A stretch of DNA of 12,941 bases from Puniceicoccaceae bacterium (GTDB lineage Bacteria > Verrucomicrobiota > Verrucomicrobiia > Opitutales > Coraliomargaritaceae). The number at the start of each line of letters is the position of its first letter. The stretch's first letter is position 1. Shown here in pieces: positions 8,152 through 12,941 of this stretch. The position numbers and the translations under genes are program-made. The notes beneath the pieces are model-generated. The model ran no database searches. It saw only the letters and a program-made list of their open reading frames with translations, and was not told where the DNA came from. The stretch covers positions 1 through 12,941 of the forward strand of contig PWZW01000217.1 in NCBI GenBank assembly GCA_003567255.1, given 5' to 3'.

Positions 8152-8436
8152 CCAAGCGACGAAACCGAACCCATCATGGACTGCACCGCCCAGTGAGCTC
8201 TCACGGCAGGGGAGGGATGTTGCCAAAAAGCATTCCCGCGAACCATCGAAGTCGTTTCAAAATCAACCGCAGTATCCCCCTCAGCCCCCAACCTTCTTTT
8301 GAGATCGGAATTCTGGGGAGGGGCTTGACAGCTTTTGTCTGGTTCCCGTAGGGTGAACCTTTCCTATTTGGGTGTGTCATAAGATTGATTTGAGCAGGCG
8401 TGTGCCAGTGCCGCGTGAAATACGCTCTTCTGAATT
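8152..8436. other. Intergenic region before the sulfatase
   Basis: No gene seen on either strand. It contains a short palindrome, GTGAGCTCTCAC, at about 8194-8205 and the promoter candidate at 8325-8354. The reverse strand is open from about 8109 to 8291 without recognisable motifs. Confidence 0.45.
8325..8354 (+). promoter_or_regulatory. Candidate sigma-70-type promoter of the sulfatase gene, containing the shared element
   Basis: A perfect -35 TTGACA (8325-8330) and a weak -10 TAGGGT (8349-8354) are separated by 18 bases. The shared 19-base element (8331-8349) fills the spacer. The start would lie about 80-120 bases before the sulfatase ATG. Confidence 0.45.
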
Positions 8437-8478
8437 ATGGGTCACAAAGATTCAAAAAATGTTGCAATAGAAAGAGTT

Positions 8479-10056
8479 ATGACTAAATTGATTACTAAGA
8501 ATGTAAGTTTATGGGCATCCCGTGCCCTTGCGCTTTGTGGAGTAATGTCGGTGTTCGCGGCGTCGACAGTGGCCGCTGAGCGCAAACATCCGAACATCGT
8601 GTTGATCTACGCCGACGACGTGGGCATCGGCGATCTCAGCGTATACGGCGCCGAGCTGATTTCGACACCACGGCTCGACGAGCTGGCCGAGCAGGGCGTG
8701 CGCTTCACCGACGCCCACTCCACCGCATCGACATGCACCCCCAGCCGCTTCTCACTTTTGACCGGCGAGTATGCTTTTAGGACGGGTGCCTTTGTCGGCA
8801 ACGCGGACATGCCCATGCTGATCGAACCGGGCCGCACGACACTCCCCTCGGTGCTTCAAAAGGCCGGTTACACCACCGCCATCGTCGGCAAGTGGCACCT
8901 GGGCCTGAGTGATGGCGAGCAACCGATCGACTGGAACGGCAAGATTGCCCCCGGCCCCCTGGAGGTCGGCTTTGATGAATCGTTCATCATCCCGGCCACC
9001 AATGATCGTGTGCCGACCGTTTACGTAGAGGGTCATTATGTCTATGGATTGAGCGACGAAGATGAGCCGTTGCGCATCAGCTACGACGGGCCCATTGGCG
9101 ATCTTCCCACCGGCCGCAGCCACCCGGAGCTGCTACGCTACCCGGCTGACAGACAGCACTCCGGAACAATCGTCGGCGACATGAGCCGCCTCGGGCACCA
9201 AGTCGGTGGTCAGTCCGCCTGGTGGGACGACGAGATGATGGCCAAGGACCTGACCGACCGCGCCCTTAGGTTCATAAACGAGAATCAGAATGAGCCATTC
9301 TTCCTTTATCTCTCCATGCACGAAAACCACGCGCCGCGCCTCCCGCACCCCGATTTTGTTGGACAAAGTATAACGGGCTTGCGCGGCGATGCGGTGGTGG
9401 AGCTGGACTGGGTCGTGGGACAGGTCATGGACAAGCTCGACGAGCTGGGATTGGCTGAAAATACGCTGGTGATCTTCACCAGCGACAACGGCCCCGTCTT
9501 CTACGACGGCTATGAGGATGGCGCCATCGAAAACCACCATGGCCATCGCCCTCAGGGACCCTGGCGTGGTGGGAAATACCTTCCTTTCGAAGGCAGCTTT
9601 CGCATGCCCACGATTGCGCGTTGGCCAGGGCAGATCGAATCCGGCCTCGTTTCCGATGCGTTGCTGAGTCAAGTCGACCTAGTCGCTTCGCTGGCCCAGC
9701 TGGTCAATGTTGAGTTACCCGATGGCGCCGCGCCGGATAGCCAGCCGCTGCTCGATGCTTGGCTCGGTAAAACCACCGAGGGTCGCGATCATATCATTCA
9801 AGCACCCGGTGGCCGTTTCCCAGCGGTGGCGATCCGCTCGGGCGAATGGAAATACATTGAGGCCGGCGAGCGGAATGTTTGGGCCTTCAACCGGCACAAC
9901 CGCGCCGACACAGCTTTGGGATCAGTCAGCCTGAGTACGGGTGCTTACCTGTTCAATCTGCATGACGACCCAGGCGAGGAGAACAATCTGATCGAAGCGC
10001 ACCCGGATGTCGCCCAGCGGCTAACGGAATTGCTGGAACAGATTCGTAACCAATAG
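8479..10056 (+). CDS. Secreted formylglycine-dependent sulfatase (S1 family)
   Basis: Hydrolyses sulfate esters, here most likely on a polysaccharide or its oligosaccharides. Numbered from ATG 8479 (525 aa): signal peptide about 1-33 with cleavage near VAA, metal-binding D46-D47 (YADD), signature C86-T-P-S-R, whose cysteine becomes formylglycine, K138 and H140 (GKWHLG), H281 (SMHENH), D336-N337 (TSDNG) and K366 (RGGKYLPFEG). The C-terminal subdomain runs to residue 525 with the usual late block (LFNLHDDPGEENNL). The frame also allows ATG 8437, which adds 14 residues, but that gives an unusually long leader, so I prefer 8479. A cysteine-type site needs a maturase (anSME or FGE type) that is not in this window. 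The neighbouring GH95 and GH2-like relic fit a sulfated-glycan locus. I cannot assign the S1 subfamily or the sulfate position. Confidence 0.93.
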   Translation: MTKLITKNVSLWASRALALCGVMSVFAASTVAAERKHPNIVLIYADDVGIGDLSVYGAELISTPRLDELAEQGVRFTDAHSTASTCTPSRFSLLTGEYAFRTGAFVGNADMPMLIEPGRTTLPSVLQKAGYTTAIVGKWHLGLSDGEQPIDWNGKIAPGPLEVGFDESFIIPATNDRVPTVYVEGHYVYGLSDEDEPLRISYDGPIGDLPTGRSHPELLRYPADRQHSGTIVGDMSRLGHQVGGQSAWWDDEMMAKDLTDRALRFINENQNEPFFLYLSMHENHAPRLPHPDFVGQSITGLRGDAVVELDWVVGQVMDKLDELGLAENTLVIFTSDNGPVFYDGYEDGAIENHHGHRPQGPWRGGKYLPFEGSFRMPTIARWPGQIESGLVSDALLSQVDLVASLAQLVNVELPDGAAPDSQPLLDAWLGKTTEGRDHIIQAPGGRFPAVAIRSGEWKYIEAGERNVWAFNRHNRADTALGSVSLSTGAYLFNLHDDPGEENNLIEAHPDVAQRLTELLEQIRNQ

Positions 10057-10062
10057 TAGGGC

Positions 10063-10101
10063 GGCATATTGTGTGATCTGGCGCCGCAGGCTCTGACCCG
10101 C
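10063..10101 (+). pseudogene. Short echo of the GH2-like relic (GILCD block)
   Basis: Starting seven bases after the sulfatase stop, GGCATATTGTGTGATC and the following bases match 7983-8020 of the glycosidase relic at about 30 of 38 ungapped positions. The same frame reads GILCDLAPQALTR against GILCDPADPALAR. Nothing recognisable continues the match downstream. Most simply it is a scrap of a second GH2-like gene or a short duplicated piece. Because it is short, chance cannot be fully excluded. Confidence 0.4.
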
Positions 10102-10109
10102 GGCGCCAG
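10078..10109. other. Strong GC-rich hairpin after the sulfatase
   Basis: CTGGCGCCGC (10078-10087) and GCGGCGCCAG (10100-10109) form a perfect 10-bp stem with a 12-base loop, starting 22 bases after the sulfatase stop. There is no T-run, so it is not a classic intrinsic terminator. It could protect the mRNA 3' end or aid factor-dependent termination. Confidence 0.55.
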
Positions 10110-10162
10110 GGTATTTCGGTTACTGACGGTGATCGCTGCCCATTTAAGGGACAAAGCTTCTC

Positions 10163-10239
10163 CCTGAACCCCTGCTTTCGCTTTCCTCGCCGATGGCCTT
10201 GTGTTTGGTCTGATCCTCATCCGCCGTCAACGCGGGTAA
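10163..10239 (+). pseudogene. Possible decayed C-terminus of a PEP-CTERM protein
   Basis: CCTGAACCC at 10163-10171 encodes Pro-Glu-Pro. Two bases out of frame, 10174-10236 reads AFAFLADGLVFGLILIRRQRG and then TAA at 10237-10239. A PEP motif, a hydrophobic stretch and an Arg-rich end with stop match the layout of the PEP-CTERM sorting signal, common in Verrucomicrobiota. The intrinsic terminator starts 28 bases after this stop, as expected for a gene end. The frame break and the absence of an upstream coding frame indicate a relic. The small size keeps confidence moderate. Confidence 0.4.
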
Positions 10240-10266
10240 GGTAGCACCTCGCGGATTTCATTTTCA

Positions 10267-10297
10267 AAAGGGCCATCGATGAGAGATGGCCCTTTTT
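10267..10297 (+). terminator. Intrinsic terminator
   Basis: A perfect 11-bp stem (AAAGGGCCATC at 10267-10277, GATGGCCCTTT at 10285-10295) with a 7-base loop, whose end merges into a run of five T residues (10293-10297). It closes transcription from the sulfatase side before the toxin-antitoxin pair. Confidence 0.88.
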
Positions 10298-10381
10298 GTG
10301 TGCGCCCGGTAGTGCGTGCACGAAGGTAGCGTCGAAAGTAAAGGCAGACGTATGCGTCTCCCTAAGCGCTGACGTTGGCGA

Positions 10382-10423
10382 TTGACAAAACTTCTTCATG
10401 GTGGGAAATTCCCACCATGAAGA
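10382..10423 (+). promoter_or_regulatory. Promoter and palindromic operator of the toxin-antitoxin operon
   Basis: TTGACA at 10382-10387 is a consensus -35. A 17-base spacer places a weak -10 at 10405-10410 (GAAATT). A perfect inverted repeat with 15-bp arms, TCTTCATGGTGGGAA and its complement around the single base 10408, spans 10393-10423. It covers the -10 position and the antitoxin ATG at 10417. This fits autorepression by the antitoxin or the complex. Transcription would begin at or very near the ATG, suggesting a leaderless mRNA. Confidence 0.65.
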
Positions 10424-10647
10424 TACAGTCAATCGATTCGAAGCGGCGTCTCATTTTGCCGGGGGCCGAGCCGGGAGAATCCTACGCCGTGCGCCAGACG
10501 GCGAGCGGGCATTATGAACTTGCCAAGGTGATTCCCGCTGAAAAACCCAAGCCCAGTGCTGAGAAGCTGGATGCTTTGTTCAGATCCGCCGCCTTGACTC
10601 CGAAGACAGATTGGGAATCGCTCCGCAGGCAGACTAGAGAGCCATGA
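10417..10647 (+). CDS. AbrB/MazE-fold antitoxin (VapB-like)
   Basis: 76 aa. The N-terminal half (about 2-38: KIQSIDSKRRLILPG, then AVRQTASGHYELAKV) matches the swapped-hairpin AbrB/SpoVT DNA-binding fold, which normally binds palindromic operators. The C-terminal half (about 45-76) is charged with a predicted helix (EKLDALFRSAAL) and probably wraps the toxin. ATG 10417 is preferred over an upstream TTG at 10375, because the fold begins exactly there and the upstream residues are merely the translated palindrome. Its stop overlaps the toxin start in an ATGA junction, so the two are translationally coupled. The operator at 10393-10423 suggests autoregulation. Confidence 0.8.
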   Translation: MKIQSIDSKRRLILPGAEPGESYAVRQTASGHYELAKVIPAEKPKPSAEKLDALFRSAALTPKTDWESLRRQTREP

Positions 10648-11066
10648 TCCTTCTCGATACCAACGTATTCATTTATGCCTTCGATCCCGATGCGCCCATG
10701 TGTTCGTGGGCGAGAGGCATCTTGCAAAGTGCGGTGCTCAATGAAGGAGCCGCGATCAACTCGGTTATTCTCGCCGAATTGATGGTTGGTGACCACTCTC
10801 CCGAGACCGTGGCGACCCGTCTCGAAGGGCTCGGAGTCCACTTGCTTGATCTTCCAACGGCAGCAGCACCACGTTGCGCTCAGGCCTACGGCGAATACCT
10901 TGAAAATCGTCGAGTGCAGAAAGACTTACCGACGGCTCCCAAATCCCCTTTACCCGATTTTTTTATTGGTGCCCATGGCGCTGTTCTGGGGTTTCGGATC
11001 GCCACCGCCGATACCGGACGTTTTCAAAAGTATTTTCCCGAAGTTCAACTGCTCTGCCCTGCTTGA
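10644..11066 (+). CDS. PIN-domain ribonuclease toxin (VapC-like)
   Basis: 140 aa, the usual size for VapC. PIN-domain acidic residues are in place: D5 (LLDTN), E45 (AELMVG), D105 (LPDFFIGAHG) and D123 (ATADTGRF), which coordinate Mg or Mn for RNA cleavage. The family typically cuts tRNA or rRNA in the cytoplasm and is neutralised by its partner antitoxin. It overlaps the upstream antitoxin gene by four bases, the classic antitoxin-then-toxin order. All four catalytic acids are kept and the frame is intact, so it looks functional. Its location among decayed genes fits the mobility of such modules. The exact RNA target cannot be read from sequence. Confidence 0.88.
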   Translation: MILLDTNVFIYAFDPDAPMCSWARGILQSAVLNEGAAINSVILAELMVGDHSPETVATRLEGLGVHLLDLPTAAAPRCAQAYGEYLENRRVQKDLPTAPKSPLPDFFIGAHGAVLGFRIATADTGRFQKYFPEVQLLCPA

Positions 11067-11204
11067 CGGGGCCGAGGACGAAGCCGATCACTACCGTTGT
11101 GGACTCCCGAATCCTGACTCGGCACACGGCTTTTGGTAAAATATAGGGTTGTCCTCTGCATTCTACCTGTATGATTACTTTCAGTCGCATCCTTCCCGAA
11201 GTGC

Positions 11205-11233
11205 TTGTCACGGACATAGCCTGACTGTAAGGT
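11205..11233 (+). promoter_or_regulatory. Candidate promoter of the cupin gene
   Basis: TTGTCA (11205-11210), a 17-base spacer and TAAGGT (11228-11233) lie about 67 bases before ATG 11301. The -35 matches five of six and the -10 three of six. Confidence 0.35.
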
Positions 11234-11300
11234 AGATGTTTGGCGGTGCTTGGACTTTCCGGCTCACGAAGCTTCAACGACAACAACCCCATCCAATGCT

Positions 11301-11912
11301 ATGAATCAAAAATCCAGTCAACGGAGCCACGAACTGTCCGACGAAACACGGGCGGCACTCTCTGAGAAAATGCAAGCGCAGGTTGTGGAAGGGCGACGCC
11401 TCGGCTTCGCGCTGCGCGACAACGAGGCGGTGACTTCCCAGTGTCTAGTCGCCGATATGCCGGGTACGCCGGCCGGGGAGGTGAGCTGCTGCGGGAGCAA
11501 AGACTTTTTGATCGATGAAGTCCGCGAGTTCACCGACCCGGACGGACAACCGGTGCAGGTTCGGTGCGCTTCCTCGGCTATTTTGGAAATGACGGATGCG
11601 CCGGTGCACCGACATGCGGCAACGCTCGAGTACTACATCATCCTGGGGGGGAGTGGCCGTATGGTTTTGGGGCAGGGCGAGTCGGAGCGAATTGTTCCGG
11701 TGCGGGAAGGCAGTGTCGTCTTGCTCCAACCGGGGCAGGCGCACGGGATTGTCTCGGATGATCCAGCGGTGCCGATCAAAGCCTTGCTGACCTTTTCGCC
11801 TGGTTTGGCTCCCGTTAGCCAACCCGAATACCGCGACGAGGCAATCGTCCATGCCCGGACTTCCGAACGGATCCAGCAGATTGAGCAGGCGGCCAAGGAG
11901 CCTTCAGCATAG
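11301..11912 (+). CDS. Single-domain cupin protein
   Basis: 203 aa from ATG 11301. A helical, charged N-terminal segment (about 1-40) precedes one cupin barrel. Motif 1 is H103-R-H105 with E110 (HRHAATLEYYIILGGSGRM), and motif 2 ends in PGQAHG with H148, giving the standard 3-His/1-Glu metal site. No signal peptide is visible, so it is probably cytoplasmic. Similar small cupins act as sugar isomerases, dioxygenases or sensor proteins, and the sequence does not choose among them. It starts 234 bases after the toxin and is followed by a 195-base gap to the ThuA gene, so it is probably its own transcription unit. An upstream TTG at 11250 stays in frame, but the added residues are Thr-rich and unconvincing. 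Confidence 0.8.
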   Translation: MNQKSSQRSHELSDETRAALSEKMQAQVVEGRRLGFALRDNEAVTSQCLVADMPGTPAGEVSCCGSKDFLIDEVREFTDPDGQPVQVRCASSAILEMTDAPVHRHAATLEYYIILGGSGRMVLGQGESERIVPVREGSVVLLQPGQAHGIVSDDPAVPIKALLTFSPGLAPVSQPEYRDEAIVHARTSERIQQIEQAAKEPSA

Positions 11913-12079
11913 CCAGTTAGCAATTTTGCTGCTTGGTTGATGCCCTGCACTTAGAAAATGGGGGAGGGCGGACGGTGGTCGGTAAAAGTTTTTCTCTTGA
12001 ACATGCAACGCATTTGAAATCGGCTTGTCTGGCCTTTCTGTTGACTTTGCCTGTAATCGTTGACGAAATATCACCATAA

Positions 12080-12118
12080 CCCCTCAAAGAACTATAATCA
12101 CCCCTCCATGAACTATAA
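12080..12118 (+). repeat. Two-copy tandem repeat, 21-base period, at the ThuA gene start
   Basis: CCCCTCAAAGAACTATAA (12080-12097) and CCCCTCCATGAACTATAA (12101-12118) match at 16 of 18 positions. The first copy runs into a perfect TATAAT (12093-12098). The second contains the candidate start codon ATG 12108. Confidence 0.7.
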
Positions 12119-12932
12119 GCTGAAGACAATTTTTGCAACGATTCACGCAATGCGCGGTTGTCGCCTTTTACCTCTCTTAACCGCAATGGCCTTGACGATG
12201 GCTTCCCTCGGGTTGACCGGTTGTGCTGCCACCAAGGCCTCACCAGTCGTTAATGAACCGCTCAAGGCGCTCTTTATCACGGGCGGTGGGTGGCATGATT
12301 TTGAGGGACAGAAGACAGTCCTTACGGAAGGCCTTGGCGCACGGCTCAAGGTCGAATTCACCATCGATCATACCGCGGGGAAAGATCCCGCACATCGACC
12401 GGAGCGCTTTGATGATCCGGATTGGGCGCAGGGCTATGACTTTGTTTTGTATAATATGAGCCTTTCCCGGGACCAAACGGCCGAAACCGCCCAAGCGATC
12501 ATCGACAGTCATGTGAAGCACGGCGTGCCAGCAGTGTTTTTGCATGGCTCAACGCACTCATACCGACACACCGGAAACGAAAACTGGTTCAAATTTCTCG
12601 GAGCACGATCCATGAATCATGAAGCGCAGGGGGGCTTCACCAACGAAGTGGTCGTCAAAGATCATCCAATCATGCAGGGCTTCCCCGATCCGTGGGCGCA
12701 GGAGCAAGGCGAGCTTTACCGTATCGAGGAAGTGATGCCCACGGCCACGGTCCTTGCTCGTGCGATGGGGACAGATCCAGCAATCTATCATCCAACTATT
12801 TGGGTCAACGAATACGAGGAAGTCCGTGTTTTTACCACGACGATTGGCCACCACACCGAAACCATGGCGACCGACACTTACCTGGATCTATTGAGTCGCG
12901 GCATCCTGTGGGCTGCCGGAGGCACGGATTAA
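12108..12932 (+). CDS. ThuA-like domain lipoprotein
   Basis: 274 aa from ATG 12108. A lipoprotein signal ends in LTGC with C39. Starting at ATG 12150 instead would place the lipid-modified Cys at 25, a more usual leader length, so the start is uncertain. Residues about 52-274 form a ThuA-like domain (trehalose utilisation family, glutamine-amidotransferase-like fold): KALFITGGGWHDF, YDFVLYNMSL, VPAVFLHGSTHSYRH, DHPIMQGFP, FTTTIGHHTET and a final RGILWAAGG. Such proteins are frequent in polysaccharide-degrading Verrucomicrobiota and Planctomycetota, often secreted and near glycosidases and sulfatases. Their biochemical activity is mostly unproven, though keto-sugar metabolism has been proposed for the family. 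The protein is complete, with its stop nine bases before the window end. Confidence 0.88.
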   Translation: MNYKLKTIFATIHAMRGCRLLPLLTAMALTMASLGLTGCAATKASPVVNEPLKALFITGGGWHDFEGQKTVLTEGLGARLKVEFTIDHTAGKDPAHRPERFDDPDWAQGYDFVLYNMSLSRDQTAETAQAIIDSHVKHGVPAVFLHGSTHSYRHTGNENWFKFLGARSMNHEAQGGFTNEVVVKDHPIMQGFPDPWAQEQGELYRIEEVMPTATVLARAMGTDPAIYHPTIWVNEYEEVRVFTTTIGHHTETMATDTYLDLLSRGILWAAGGTD

Positions 12933-12941
12933 GTAACCGAA

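Noticed and set aside
7839..8351. 170-codon forward ORF across the relic and the following gap
   Set aside because: It is out of frame with the GH2-like similarity and spans the terminator hairpin; composition is Arg/Ser/Pro-rich shadow sequence.
10217..10432. Reverse-strand small ORF starting at the mirrored ATG of the palindrome
   Set aside because: The mirrored start is forced by palindrome symmetry, the frame runs across an intrinsic terminator, and the product shows no motif.
11917..11934. AGCAA/TTGCT hairpin after the cupin gene as a terminator
   Set aside because: Only a 5-bp stem with a two-base loop and no T-run.
12041..12098. TTGACT or TTGACG with TATAAT (12093-12098) as a ThuA promoter
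   Set aside because: Spacings to the perfect TATAAT are 46 and 27 bases; no suitable -35 lies 16-19 bases upstream, so I do not list a promoter.

Overview
The window looks like a chromosomal segment of a free-living, probably marine, member of the Verrucomicrobiota (Opitutae-like) within the PVC superphylum. This is inferred from protein content, not from any marker gene. The ribonucleotide reductase pair resembles the chlamydial type, a sulfatase sits beside a GH95 enzyme, a GH2-like relic and a ThuA-like lipoprotein are present, there is a possible PEP-CTERM tail, and Shine-Dalgarno sequences are scarce. Every gene I support is on the + strand. I saw no rRNA, tRNA, CRISPR array or insertion sequence.

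Layout. (1) 1-4436: nrdB then nrdA, a class I ribonucleotide reductase operon closed by a strong intrinsic terminator. NrdB has Leu where the radical-bearing Tyr normally sits, as expected for the tyrosine-less Mn/Fe (class Ic-like) group. NrdA carries one clear and one divergent N-terminal ATP-cone. (2) 4437-4954: about 500 bases without a confident gene. (3) 4955-10056: sugar catabolism. This holds a secreted GH95 alpha-L-fucosidase/galactosidase-type enzyme, a wrecked gene with a lipoprotein leader and the C-terminal part of a GH2-like glycosidase, and a secreted formylglycine sulfatase. (4) 10057-10300: debris, with a strong hairpin, a short echo of the GH2-like relic, a possible decayed PEP-CTERM protein tail and an intrinsic terminator. 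(5) 10380-11066: an AbrB-type antitoxin and PIN-domain toxin pair (VapBC-like) whose start codon lies inside a perfect 15-bp inverted repeat. (6) 11067-12932: a cupin protein and a ThuA-like lipoprotein.

How the genes may work together. The fucosidase-type enzyme, the sulfatase and the dead glycosidase suggest a locus acting on a sulfated, fucose-containing polysaccharide, with ThuA and the cupin as possible downstream or accessory sugar functions. A 19-base element (GCTTTT...GGTTCCCGT) lies upstream of both the fucosidase and the sulfatase, with a partial copy before the dead glycosidase, and may be a shared promoter or control element. The decayed genes and the toxin-antitoxin module mark 7.4-11.1 kb as a region of turnover beside the conserved nrd operon. 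The most interesting points are the toxin-antitoxin operator over a possibly leaderless start, the layered pseudogene remains, the shared upstream element and the radical-site Leu in NrdB. I did not find a clearly new multi-gene system.
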